Position numbers and translations under genes: made by a program. From the NCBI GenBank assembly GCA_023014335.1, contig JAECYW010000001.1:3658001-3722000 (forward strand): a stretch of 64,000 bases of DNA, given 5' to 3'. Of the stretch, positions 46,047 to 57,309 are shown one piece after another. Source of the DNA: Galerina marginata (lineage: Eukaryota > Basidiomycota > Agaricomycetes > Agaricales > Galerinaceae). The notes beneath the pieces were generated by a model. It had not been told where the DNA came from. It did not search any database and saw only the letters and a list, made by a program, of their open reading frames with translations. Each line of letters opens with the position of its first letter. Positions within the stretch are counted from its first letter, which is position 1.

Positions 46047-46761
46047 TTACTCTAGACTCAATCCACTCTGAAGTAAAACCGTCGAAATAATACAGGGGAA
46101 AAAAAGGCCAGCCTGAAAAGCCTCGGTGGAGATTTCAAGGATGACTTTGGTGGGATCGTTACTGAATCTAATTCGGGCAAACTCTTGAGGTAAATGTGAT
46201 TCAGCACTGTACAACTGAAAAATTGCGTAAGAACAGGGGATTGAACAGAGAACTATCGACTTACATATGTGCCCTGTGGGTGCTGAGGGACCCAGTTATA
46301 AGCCTTCCCACATATAACCATCGTTCTGTATCTAAGAGATGGTCTCAATGGGCATAAATTAGTTAGCCAAGTAGTGCTTCAGACCTTTGGTCCGCGGAGA
46401 GCCTCAAAAATTGGGCAGTGGCTTGCCGAACGATGACACGCGGTGCCTCAACCGAAGGGTGTTGGACCCACCGAATTGTCCCGAACTCTTCTCTTATACT
46501 GGAAATGTGCGTCGTATGCCCGGTCGTTGAAACGACGAAGAACTCGTGATTTTCGAGTCCGGTTACGACGGAATCGCAAATATTGTTATTGGCAAGATTG
46601 AAGGCAAATTTATGGAAGCGTGGGACATCTGGTTGAGACGGAAGGACCCCAAAGGTAGGAGGTTGGCCAGTGGCGGTTGGTCGCCAGGAAGGTTCGTTAA
46701 TCGAAAAGTCGCGATTCGGGTGGGGCCAATTCGCGAGAGCAAATGGATTCATACTGGTCAT
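46047..46761 (-). CDS. DUF6593-like protein
   Basis: Three exons (46385-46761, 46265-46331, 46047-46214; introns of 53 and 50 nt) give 203 aa. After a Pro/Ser-rich N-terminus comes a beta-type domain with FNLANNNICDSVVTG, HEFFVVSTTGH and, near the C-terminus, FARIRFSNDPTKVILEIS. The opening phrase (a statement on domain start, then KISTP/VVSTT-like strand) matches the pattern of DUF6593, a domain common and expanded in mushroom genomes; the assignment is from memory. Function is unknown. The gene sits between two NACHT genes on the same strand, 1.4 kb and 1.8 kb away, so a link to them is possible but unproven. All splice sites are GT-AG. Confidence 0.75.
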
Positions 46762-48556
46762 ACAACTCGGGGGCTGTGGGGGATTTTGAGTGAGATCGTC
46801 TGTTCTTATCCTCTGGCGGGTGCATATCCAATTTCCTTAATCAGATTGGAAAGGAAAGGGAATGCTACACGGCTGTCTGGACTCTGCAGCTGTCAGTCGA
46901 AAAAGAGGCCTTGGGCCTTTTTCGTGTGTTTGGGCCTTGTGTGCGAATAGAAGCAAATGCAATTTTACAGTTTAAAGAGGTTAAAGAGGTTCCGACGATT
47001 TTCAGCGCCTGTTAGTTAAGCGGATACGCAGATCAAGTGATGCGCATGAACAGCAAACTGCTCTACGTCGCACCCGACAAAAAAAGGCGCAGTTCTGACT
47101 GCACTTAAAAGGGGGTAACTATTTTTCACCTTACATAATTTTTGAGCATAACAGTCTGCCCTTTCCGTTTAAACCCCTCGGAATGGCCATGCAGGATTTA
47201 ATTTGAGGGATGTGGCCCACCAGTTACTATAATTTCAGTCCTACTCAACATTAGCGAAGACTAAGTATAAGGCCCTTTCACCCATTCACAATTTCCAATT
47301 CTGTTCACAGCCAACCGGAAGTTGACATGCATTTTTAATTTACTTGGCTATTTCGTTGTTCGGGCCAATACACTTCACTGCACAATCGCCAAACACCTAA
47401 CTGCTCAATTTTCGGTCTTTTAATAGACTCCCTGAGCTGGATAAGCCTATAATTGAGGCTATCACTGCCAGAGGTCCTCGGCGCTGGACGTAGATGACCT
47501 TGGGAGCCTGTAAAAGCCACCAAACGTTGACCCTCTCCTATGCAGAACCTCGAGTTAGCTTTACAGTGCATGTGTTAAAATTTAAAAGCGCAGATGGATA
47601 CACACACAATTAACTCGTTAAAGTGGGACTGGCCGCACTGCTGGTCCCATGATGCGCTCACCCGCTCAATAATCTTCCACGCATGCCTTAATATGGACCC
47701 CCGAGATAGTTGCAGTGACACCCGCGACTTACCCAGCTTGAGTCTTTTTCCGACATCTTGAGATCAAAATCAAGTCGACGGATAGTCATACGCTAGTACG
47801 GCGGTAAAAGTCAACCAATGCATCCTTCTATATCTTGTGATCCGCTATCCTGCAGACCAAGAGAGCTCAATGATGTGACTTGTAGACACAGCCAGCCGCC
47901 GACTAACCTGATCCGAGGCATTGGTGGAATGTCAGCGTCAGGTATTTGGAGCCTGTAAATAAGTTATTTCAATCTAATCTCACGGAAATCGGTAGCGCCA
48001 ATTCGTAGCCTACGCCTTCAGAATCAGCCGTCTTTTTTACTGTGATAAATAATGCGCACCAGCCTACTGCTGCACTTGCCTTTGCCCCAGTTGCGAGGGT
48101 TCCGTGCCAATCCATCGGCGCGAACCGATTCAAGGGTATGATTAACACCAATTCCTTCGTAATCTGCCGGTGTATTTTACCTTCAATTTTTAGCTTAAGT
48201 TGGTAAAAAAGAGGAAGCTCAGACGACTCCAAGAATACCAAAATAAAATTCTTGGCCAAGGGCCTGCGTCGATTTGACGTGAGAAAAAAGTATGGATGTA
48301 CCTTCATCAGCGCCGGTACATCGAGCGCTCTTTACATAATTGTAGCGCTTTTTCCCTTTTGGAGATCACGGAAATGTGATTGATAGAATGTTTGGTATGT
48401 TATGGGCGGATGTTGTGTTGGCGAAGCACCGGAATACCGCGATCTAACCCGAAGGTGATTCAAAGGAGAGCGAACGTAGCCGCTAAAGTCCTCTTTCCGT
48501 CTGAATCGCCCGTTTTCAGACTTAGCATCATAGAGTCAACAGGGGTCAAGGCACAT
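46762..48556. other. Intergenic within the NLR-like locus, one weak coding candidate
   Basis: A minus-strand open frame at 47969-48307 (112 codons, ATG start) has alternating beta-like composition. It has no recognised domain and no neighbours in frame, so it may be a small gene or chance. The rest shows nothing. Confidence 0.3.
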
Positions 48557-50453
48557 TCATCTTCGGTCGTAGGAGCGAGAAGGCCAAGGGTCCACAAGAC
48601 TGCGTAGTTCTGCTAACCGTCCGTTTAGAATTGTGTAAATCTCTTCCATGTCATCCCAGTTCCAGTGCTGCTTAACATAAACGAGGTCAGCCCCTATGAA
48701 ATTAGACCAAAGACCCACCGGTTCCCTAATAATTGAGAGAAAGGAACGCTCAAATATCCAGAAGAACTGCGGAAATCCCAGCTGTCTACGCGCCCATGCG
48801 CGAGCTACGTCCATGTCTGGAAATTCTCTTATATCTTTCCGAATCTGAGCGGTCGGCGACGCCATTTCGAGATGGTGGATGAGGGATTGGAAGATGAGCA
48901 GGTCAATTTTATCAACGGCTGTCATCGAATTCATATCTCTGGATTAAATCGAGGTTTTGTCAAATTCGGAAAGGAAAGGCTTTACTTACAAGGTTTGAAG
49001 ACACGTTCAAAACACAGGTGCGCGTACTCCGCGTGTCTCAGTGTCGGATTGAGATGGAGCCCTCTAGAGCGCGACTCGTCGAGGAGGAAGGCGGGGAGGG
49101 ATGGATGGCGGAGTTCGACTCGTGGAGAGCTGGCAGCGGTGAGGTACACGAGCGTGTCGAATTTTCGGAGTAGGATTTTGGTGGCCCCGTTTTCGAGCCC
49201 GAGTATTCCTTCTATCAACTCTGCGGATGGGTAGTTTCCGAGAATAGCGAGCCCTAATATGCGGAGGATGGTGTCGATATCGTCGACGGTGGAAAGGATG
49301 TGGGTGTATAAGGCGTCGAGATCGGAAAGCAGGGAATACCGTTGAGGAGGGCGTAAGCCAAGGACGATCCCCAGCCGAGTCGGTGGATTGTGGAATTCAG
49401 AAGAGACGTACCTGATAACTGTTAGTGGGTAGATGAACTGGCCTGAAGCTTTTCGAATTAGTTCCTCTACGTCATGGCTTGAAGGCCATCCAGAGGGGAT
49501 GTCCGCGTGTTTTGGATGATCGACGGTGATGTTTTGAAACCGATTGTGAAGAAACAGACGGATATCTTCGTCGCGGTGGTATGCGCCCGTGAGCATCAAG
49601 CACGTCGGTGCGTCGTTCGACTGTTGAGAGCTGATAATGGCCGTGATGTCTGAGGTGGGTTGGGTCGAAAGCAGGAATCGAACCTTTGGTGGGAGAGCAC
49701 CTTCCCGATGTGTCCGGAAGAGAAGACACAAAATCCTGGTACGCACAGCTTCGTCGTCGCATTCATCTAGCGCGTCGATGACTACGAGATAAGGAAGGGA
49801 AGATCCTGGACTATGTAAATGGTTGGAAGCTGAGTGCAGAGGTTCAATGACAAGCCGTAAGAATTGCGTTTCAAGCGATTTGTAAAAAACGAGAGGATCG
49901 CGCTCGACAGCGGCCACAATAAGCTCCTTTGCGGCTGGGAGGGTGAGAGCTACCTGATAGGAAATCGTAGCGACGAGAGATCGGGCGTGATTGCGCGATG
50001 CGTCTGCATCGGAGAAAAAGAAGCTGGCGAGGAGTGTATTGTCTTGTTGGCACCGCTCTGCGATTGTTTGGGCGAGAGCGGTCCTTGTTCCTGGATCGGC
50101 GTACACTAACATCATGAATGCCTGACCGCTCTGAATCTGGCTGTCGCTCTCCGAGGCGCCATTCCCGGAAGCCCAATCCATGATATGCGTCAGGACGTCG
50201 GTGTGGGGCTCAGACTGGTGATTTGTGATGTCGAAGCGGTCATGGAAAGCTGCAGGAGAAACTGCTTCGTAAAGACGCTCAAAACCACCTAGTTAGATCG
50301 TTATCAACGGAAAATCACTGGCGAGGCGTGGGGTTCGCAGCGTTGTACGGTACCTCTTGAATTTGAACCGAGTTGCTGAACATGCTGATTCTCGACTTGA
50401 TGGTTCTGCTGTATGAAAGTGCCACCTGTAATAACAGCGCTGGAGGTGAACAT
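48557..50453 (-). CDS. NACHT-type protein with degenerate P-loop (NACHT2)
   Basis: Three exons (50354-50453, 48990-50288, 48557-48936) give 592 aa in one frame. Exon 1 encodes 33 residues with AVITGGTF followed by a Gln/Asn/His-rich run, and ends in phase 1, exactly as in NACHT1. Exon 2 carries the NACHT core: TALAQTIAERC after the P-loop position, SFFFSDADASRNHA, Walker B VVIDALDEC, the FLLSTQP sensor region and KASGQFIYPLTVIRYV. The P-loop itself reads ADPGTRTA instead of GPAGAGKS, so the key lysine is Arg (residue 102) and two glycines are lost. ATP binding is probably impaired. There are no C-terminal repeats and the protein is shorter than NACHT1. It may be a decoy, a regulator or a decaying gene. 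Confidence 0.8.
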
Positions 50454-50980
50454 CTGCCTGGGACTAAGTATGAAGAGCCGCAGAAGTCTGAAAAAGGAAG
50501 GAATATCCATTCCTGGACATCCCATGAACTTCACGTGATGATTTCTCAGACCACGGGATCGCCACAGCAACAAGTTGAATTTTTAAGTTCAACGACGCCT
50601 TCATCGTTCATCCAATGGACTCATCCTCTTTTGTGTGACGACAGCCGGATCCCCTTGAGATCGTTCAAAACTCAAACAAGAAGTCGAGTATTCGAACACC
50701 AGGAAGCTCTGGAGGACCGATGTTGGAGGGGCTGCAGCGACTTTCATCGGTTAGTAAGTCGCTTGCCCTCAATGATCTTCTGATATCATTCCAATTGCAG
50801 ACAGGCATTTCGGCACTGACGTGCTGTTAGAAGATAACGTCCACCTGCTCTGGCGGTGCTGCGGTGGCTTAATAGGAACCTCAGTGACACCACCATTCTC
50901 ATCAAGAAACCGCTTCAGTAGAAACTTCATCTGGGTTCATAACGCGACAAAAGATACAAATTCCGAGTCCTCTTGATACC
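50454..50980. other. Upstream of NACHT2, no gene seen
   Basis: A plus-strand open frame at 50373-50783 overlaps NACHT2 and has no supporting features. The repeat block begins just to the right. Confidence 0.4.
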
Positions 50981-53900
50981 CTGCACCAGGACCTTGAGTG
51001 GCTACGGCCAGCTGGCCGAACTACTCAGCGCCACCTCGTTAAGTTTCCCAACTACTTTAGCAGGCAGACAGGGCACACAAGGCTTAAGCGCTTAGAGCTT
51101 GAACATGGGCCCCAGCTGCGTCAGCAACCGCAGCAGTGGAAAACCTCCTCTGCGACCTCATTGAAATTCCAGTGTCCATCAGCGCGGGTCCATACCACCG
51201 TCATGGTGGTTTTCCACGAAGGATATCGAATACCGAGGGCTTGGAGGAAGTCGGCACGGGTTCTTCTGCCTGTGCAAAGAGGTCGTTACAGATTGGATTG
51301 GTCTCGGAGGCAGATGTGGTGGACGGTGGTGGAGGTGGTTCTTCAAGTCAACCACGGTGGGACCAGCATGACGAAGTGGGGCTATGAACATGACCATTAA
51401 CATCAACACCGCGACCGACACTTCGACCCAGCCATCGCCGGCTGGTATTGAACATTGGCAGCAGCAGTCTCCTAGCCCCGTCGCCTGCTCCTCGCTGCTC
51501 TTCAACCCCACTTTTGGCCTACGCCCGGGTCCATCACGATGAGCTGGGTTTTTCCTGCTCATGATGTCGTCATCTTCTCTCAATACTGGATGCCCATCAC
51601 CTCGTCATTGTCGATTGGAGGTGTACCAAGACTCTTCTCTAATTCATCGTGGATGCTGCCACCACCACCGTCGTTGTCGCCATCATCAAGTCATATTCTA
51701 ACCAGCCTTACGGACCACGTCGTCTAACACCCGACTTTCGGTTTTTACCACAGCAGACATTTCAATACCAGGCTCAACGCCGTCAAACTTCTCTCTTCAT
51801 TGCCCCAGTCGGAGCTACATGCTGTTTCCGGACTTTTTTGGTTGGATCGTCCTCGTGGATGGATTTCTTCGACATCGAACATTGGACTCAGTCTTGGTGG
51901 TGGAGAGGGCTGGTTTTGGTGGGAGGACCGTTGCCCGTTGGGTGCTGTCACTTCACTACCCGACCCGGGTAGTTTCTATTGTCAATCCAAAATCTTAAGA
52001 AACGACTGGACTGAGGGTTGCTATCGGCTTGGACCCTTTTCGAGATCTGATAAGTAAAAAAGGTAAGAGTTCTTTGTACGCCTCGAGACTTTCTTAGCTG
52101 ATGCTCGGTTCTTCGTTTTAGTGCTGACGGCCTCCTGTGCATGCGTCAGTTTTGCCCATGGTATCCCCAACCGCGACTCGATGCTACCAGCTGCGATACA
52201 CTCTGGATTCTCGATCTCGTCCCGCTCGTTTGGCGCTATCACATTCCAATTTCGCAGGCAACTGAGGAACCTCTAGGCCTACCGATGATCGCAAGTCAAG
52301 TCAGCCATTCTTACGAGCACGAGCACAAGCGAGAGCTACTTGCTGCATACTGCTGCATCATGCTTTCGTCTTTAACCCCTTTTCTTTCAGAATCTTATGA
52401 AAAGGTAAGCGGTCTCCTGTACGACTCGACATTTTGGCTCATCATGCTTGATTTCTTTGAATCATTCTAGTGCCAGTCGACTGCTTAAGATTTTCAAGCA
52501 TCATTCAGAAGCGCCGTCCACGCGAACAACGGCAGCAGCACGTCGTCAAGCACGATCCAGACCCTAAAGCGACGAGAGCCAACCACTGCTGTCTCTTCCT
52601 CCTCTCGCCCTTGCATCCACATCATAATTGTTAGTGACCATTCTCCTCGCGGCGGCCGCCAACGCCAACACTCATGCTACGCGCAGTTGCGATTCGGTGT
52701 TCAATATCGATGTTCGCCATTCTCAGGATTCGTCAACGTTCGTTCATGCCCCGGTCTCTTCGCTCAGCCTCTTCAAGTTTGTGTTGGGCTGTTAGGACGC
52801 CTGGACGGCAGCCTCTCTCGGCGTCTCTTGAAGGAGGGCTTCGTCCTTGCCAGTGCCACCCTATCGCTTCTCGCTGGCTATGCCGTAACTTGCACCCGGC
52901 CTCTGTTGTTGAAACTCCGTACAGATTTTCGGTTGAGAAGAGGGCTTGACTTCTGTGGGAGTTCGGGTTTGGAGTCAATGGACGAGCGAAGGAGGAAAGA
53001 GGCAGACACAGATTGTACGCGCCGTTTGAGCTGATTGTGATCTGTCTTGTGGATGTAAAGGTACGTTCGTCCATTCTCTTTACCTGTTGATGATCACGAA
53101 CGAGCTGTTGACTTGTCAGTAGGTGATAGATGGCATCCGCTACGACCATGACCAGTACGTGGAGCTTGAAGAATGGAAATTGAAGGGACGATGACATGAG
53201 CTGTTTTCCAACTGCTCCTCTGGGATTAATGTTGGGATTTGGTTGAAGATTGCCAAGTATCCCTAAGAAATGCTGTCAACATTTACAGCTGCAGGAGCAG
53301 CAGGTCGTCAAGCGCGGCCCGGACTCCATACCAACCAAAGTTCATCCATCTCTGTCTCTTCACCCCCTCGCACTTGCATCCACGTCAAAATCGTCTTTGG
53401 GCTTTCTCCTCGTCGCGTCGCAGATTCCAATACCAACATCAATCAAGTCTCTTGCTACCAGCACCGGAGATTCGGTGTTCAATATCGATGTTTGTTATTC
53501 TCAGGATTTCATGAACCACCGTTCATGTCCCGGTCTCCTTCACCCAGCCTCTTCGTGTTAGGCTGTTGGGACGACTGGACAGCAGCCTCACCCCACCTGA
53601 CATCTCTTGAAGAAGAACATCCGGCTGTCATGTTCTTGTCTACCCATAGCTCCTAGCCGGCCATGCCCGTTTCGGACCCTGCCTCCGTTGCTGAGAATCT
53701 ATACGAACAAATGTCCCGGGTCGGAAGGAAGATTTGGACCTTCTGCTCGAGTTCGGGTTTGGAGTCGGTGACAGAGACTGATGGATTATCTGAGTTGACT
53801 GGGATCTCATGGTACGTCCTTGCGCTTTCTTTGCTTGTCGACGACCATGAACGAGCTGCTGACTTATTAGTAGATGTCAGGTGGCGTTCACCGCCACCAG

Positions 53901-54000
53901 TACGTGGAACAAGGAGAAGCAATCGCGGCATCACCCCAACTCTATGTCAGCATCAAATTAGAATTTGGTCAATGAAGATCGTTACATATTAGCAATTTTT
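50981..54000. repeat. Complex repeat block, left copy
   Basis: Many sub-sequences recur in the same order at 59940-64000, diverged but obvious. Examples are GCCAGCTGG...CAGCGCC (50995 and 59955), CCGTCATGGTGG / CCGTGGTGG (51200 and 60152) and GTCAGCCATTCTTACGAGCACGAG (52297 and 62120). Within the block a unit of about 0.75-0.78 kb is repeated in tandem, e.g. GATTCGGTGTTCAATATCGA at 52691 and 53469. No long intact reading frame spans it. It could be an old transposon family or a satellite-like array. Confidence 0.8.
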
Positions 54001-54228
54001 TTTAACACGATTCGCATCATGGTTCAAGCTCAAGTCCAGCACCGTGACTATCTACGTCGTCCACGTATCACTGTCTCATCCATGTCTGAGTCACATTTGC
54101 ATTTAGGCGATCTTCCTCGTTGGGCACTGGGCAGGGGGACGGTGTTGCCTCGTCATTGCCCTCAGAATCTTTCGTTTGACTTTCCCAGCACCTCCGTACT
54201 CCTCTCCTCGACTCGACTCGGAGATTAC

Positions 54229-55134
54229 TTACTTGCAACCTCGAATAGAATGAGGTGGTTTCCTGCAGAAATTGCAGGCGGTGTTGATGCCGGGGTTGGT
54301 GACTCGAGCTCGACGCGACTTATTTTCGAGTTGCTGCTGCTCAGGCTGCTTCTGATTCTGCTTGAGAACTTCCAGGACCGAATTCGTGAATTCTGCGAAG
54401 AGCGGCGAGAGACTCGGAGTGTCTGAATTAACGACTGGTTCTTTGCCTGCACTGGAACTTGCAGGAAAGACGGACTGGCTTGTACCAAGAGGATTCGGAT
54501 CCAAACTCAGGCTAGTGGGGGTACCATGCAAGATTAAGATAAATCGTGCCGCTTTCTGAACGTCTTCCACTTCATACGGTTCATCTGGGAAATGGTCTGG
54601 AAGTGTGAGCTGCAAACGTTGCGAGATCTGGCTCCATACTGGCGGTTGAAAGCCTCGGATGAAGGAGCGTTTTTGTTCCATATCGGAGAGGCGATTTTTG
54701 AATATTAGGAAGTTGGTGATCGCTCTGAATTGACGATAATATTCTGCTAGGTCTGCGAGGGAATGTATTCCTTGGCTGTGCCGGTTTTCGATTAGCGTGG
54801 AGAGGTCGGCGAAGGTGTATTTGTAGGCTTCGTCTGCTTCTGGGTATATGTTTATTACGGCTCTCCTGAATTCTGCGTATGAATTGGAGGCTGCTTTAAA
54901 TTCTGGGAGTGTTTCCCAAAGGTCTGCGGTGTCGCTGTCGACGTATCTGGTCGCGTGCTTTTTCTTGTCAAGCTCTGTTGGGATACCAGCTCGGTCTATG
55001 AGGAATTCCAAGTCGGTGAAATATTGTCTGAGCGAACGAGGCTTCGCTGGATCGAAAGTGGGCGCTGAACGGTTGCCTCGAGCAGGCATCAAGGAGGTAG
55101 CTGAAGGATTACGCGCTTCACTGACATTGGGCAT
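54229..55134 (-). CDS. Retrotransposon-type Gag protein, solitary
   Basis: 301 aa from the ATG at 55134. The capsid-like part (about 25-190) has the pattern of Ty3/gypsy-type Gag (LRQYFTDLEFLIDRAG, ADLAEYYRQFRAITNFLI). A Gln-rich linker follows, then a perfect CCHC zinc knuckle, C-x2-C-x4-H-x4-C (CNFCRKPPHSIRGC), at the end. No protease, reverse transcriptase or integrase frame follows on the minus strand down to 50.5 kb, and no LTR pair was found. A GTAAGT lies at the stop (TGCAA|GTAAGT), so a further exon is possible. It is either a truncated element or a captured gag gene. A TATA-like sequence lies about 50 bp upstream. Confidence 0.8.
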   Translation of the reverse strand: MPNVSEARNPSATSLMPARGNRSAPTFDPAKPRSLRQYFTDLEFLIDRAGIPTELDKKKHATRYVDSDTADLWETLPEFKAASNSYAEFRRAVINIYPEADEAYKYTFADLSTLIENRHSQGIHSLADLAEYYRQFRAITNFLIFKNRLSDMEQKRSFIRGFQPPVWSQISQRLQLTLPDHFPDEPYEVEDVQKAARFILILHGTPTSLSLDPNPLGTSQSVFPASSSAGKEPVVNSDTPSLSPLFAEFTNSVLEVLKQNQKQPEQQQLENKSRRARVTNPGINTACNFCRKPPHSIRGCK

Positions 55135-55180
55135 TGGTCGATTTCTGATGGGTTTGAGAGGCGCGGGGCAGGACGGGAAG

Positions 55181-55192
55181 ATATATATATAA
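55181..55192 (-). promoter_or_regulatory. TATA-like sequence upstream of the gag gene
   Basis: ATTTATATATAT on the minus strand, 47-58 bp upstream of the gag ATG, in a stretch that is otherwise GC-rich. Spacing fits a core promoter. Confidence 0.5.
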
Positions 55193-55410
55193 ATCTGAAG
55201 CTTAGGAAATTTTTGGAAATTAAATTTTATCTACAATGAAATGTACATGTCCATTCTTCAAAACACAAAACCTGCCATTGAATAGAAAGTGTCGTACATG
55301 AAATCGGGGAATTGTACGAGCGGCGGCTGAATGCTGTGATGCCGATGCGCAGCCTCGGAAATTCCGGAAGTGGAACAAAACACGGGTTTTTGGATTAGAG
55401 TGGGCTCGTC

Positions 55411-55970
55411 TGAGGGCGCGAATGTGGAGAGGAAATATCGGCGATGTTTTGGATTGGATAGATATGAAATTTTGTTACTAGGGTTCGAGGCTGGCGAAAC
55501 GGCGAATTCGGTGTTGGCTGGAGATCATAGATGGAAATTGCTACTCACTAAATTGCCGGGCAGTGAAAATGCGTTTTCGTTCTTTCTCCATCAATCCCGC
55601 CTTCGACACCATGCTTCCACCACTTTTCCGACCTCAGCCTGCCAAATATGTCTGAATGAAGGAAGCGACTGGGATGATTGAGGCTATGGGCGACGATGAA
55701 AGGGGTAGAAGTATTGACGCGACGATCCTCGGTTTTGGAGCCCATGACGCATGCGCCTGCAGCTCGGATTTGGTCAAGATTTGGTCGTCCATCGAGCGAC
55801 GCATCGGGCGACGCGACTGCCGTCCACTCTCCGCCTCAGAAGCCGGCGCAGATGAGGGTCCATCCAGGCTCAGAATCATAGCGCGGTCAATTTGATGCCA
55901 GCGACAATCTTCTCCTCTTGCCCCCTACCCCGGACAACAGAACTTTGATTGACTCTCTCTGCCAGCCTTG
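55411..55970. repeat. Dispersed direct repeat of about 560 bp, copy 1
   Basis: Begins TGAGGGCGCG and ends near CCCCGGACAACAGAACTTTG plus about 25 nt. Long stretches match 59408-59965 in the same order and orientation, including GGCGAAACGGCGAATTCGGTG, GAAAATGCGTTTTCGTTC and CTTTTCCGACCTCAG. No open frame with support. Confidence 0.75.
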
Positions 55971-57241
55971 GGGTTTCCTAGCCTCTACGTCTGAACAAGT
56001 GCGTATATTCTGTATCTCCAAAATTATTGCTAGACCAACTATTTCCAAAATTACTGCTAGACCGACTACTTTTTTCAATTTACCCGAGAACGGCGCCTCT
56101 AGAGTAACGAGTGTCCACAACACGAAACACACTCTTTCTACAACACCGCCGCGACAACCACAGCTCGCATTACCATGCAGCAATAAACAGCTGTACCACA
56201 TGCAACCGCCGCGTACGGCTCCACTGCATGCTCCGTACACCCTCGACGACACCGAGACCTGCCGCCTTAATAGGATTGAGTCAGCACTCTTTAAACATGT
56301 GCTCGCATTCAGCGCGACCTACGGCGCTAACCTAAATTCCCAACCGCTGACGACAGCAGACCCCCTAATAATTTTGAGGTTTAAGCAAGACATTCAATCT
56401 CGGAAGACGAAAATGGATCACATTCGAAACCTCGGAAGCTTGCAAGACCGTCTCAATCGATGTGACTTCTGCACTCACGAGGTTTCGGATGTGCTGCCCA
56501 TCACTAATTTTCGATAAAATCCCTTACAGCTGCATGCAAAAATGTAGGCACATTCCAATATCCCACTTCGTGCGCCTGTGTTTGCATAAACGGCCGGTTT
56601 TGGTAGCTGAAGTGGTGCGAGAACCCTTAAACTTCCCTTGGCTCCTCCATTAGTAGTAGCGGTGGGGTAGTTGCTCCACATTCCCCGTGTCGGTTATCAA
56701 ATGAGGACATTGTCGCCGCCGGTCGGGAGGCACGACTCCATCGGGCTACCAAAACGGGGTTGTTTACACAAACACAGGCGCACGAGCTCGAATTTCGAAA
56801 TGTGCCTACGTTTTTGCATGCAGCTGTAAAGTAACGGTAAGCGCTTGGCTTTTGAGGTTAAGTATTACTTGCTAACCTATGGACAGGGACTCGTTTCTGC
56901 CATGACTTAGCACTGGCCCACGCCTGCCAAGTTTATCGGACTTCGTGTAATTCATTTAGTCAACTGTCTTCAGTGAACTGACGACAAGAATATGGCGCTC
57001 TTCAGCTCTCACAATAAACCTCACCGACAGCGCAGATGTGACAGAAGTTTATCACCAAAATTTATCATGACACGTTCGTGGATAATTCAGAAGGGTCACA
57101 CGGTGTCTAGCCTTCCGTAGTCGGCCAATCCGTAGGCATCGGTTATAGATAATCTACCCACATATAAAGGTACTCGCAAGTAAAAGTGGCTATATTTGCA
57201 ATCATTGGAACGTTATCTTAACCTTGGCTCCAGTAGTCACT
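55971..57241. other. Intergenic with the MITE, otherwise no gene
   Basis: A plus-strand open frame (55918-56517) overlaps the dispersed repeat and has no domain, so I do not count it as a gene. The 300-bp MITE lies in the middle; 56830-57240 is the presumed promoter region of the next gene. Confidence 0.4.
56527..56826. mobile_element. MITE, 300 bp, with TIRs of about 80 bp and TA duplication
   Basis: The left arm starts CAGCTGCATGCAAAAATGTA and the right arm, reverse complemented, CAGCTGCATGCAAAAACGTA. Similarity continues for about 80 bp through CGTGCGCCTGTGTTTG and ends near TTTTGGTAGC. The element is flanked by TA on both sides (56525-56526 and 56827-56828), as for Tc1/mariner-type insertions. 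There is no coding capacity, and the short middle (about 135 bp) is unique. Confidence 0.85.
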
Positions 57242-57274
57242 GAACTTGGGGGAAGTGGCACTTCCCCCAAGTTC
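57242..57274. repeat. Perfect palindrome, 16-bp arms, 1-nt centre
   Basis: The arm GAACTTGGGGGAAGTG at 57242-57257 is followed after one base by its exact reverse complement at 57259-57274. It lies 36-68 bp upstream of the ATG of the multi-pass membrane protein gene, so it falls in the core promoter or 5' UTR. It could be a dimeric protein binding site or, in RNA, a hairpin of 16 bp. Confidence 0.9.
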
Positions 57275-57309
57275 GAGGTACCACCACCTGCTCACTTTTT
57301 GTCGAGTAA

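Noticed and set aside
50373..50783. Plus-strand frame opposite NACHT2 exon 1
   Set aside because: Antisense to a well-supported exon and without features.
55918..56517. Open frame of 199 codons
   Set aside because: It overlaps the dispersed 560-bp repeat, ends next to the MITE and shows no domain.
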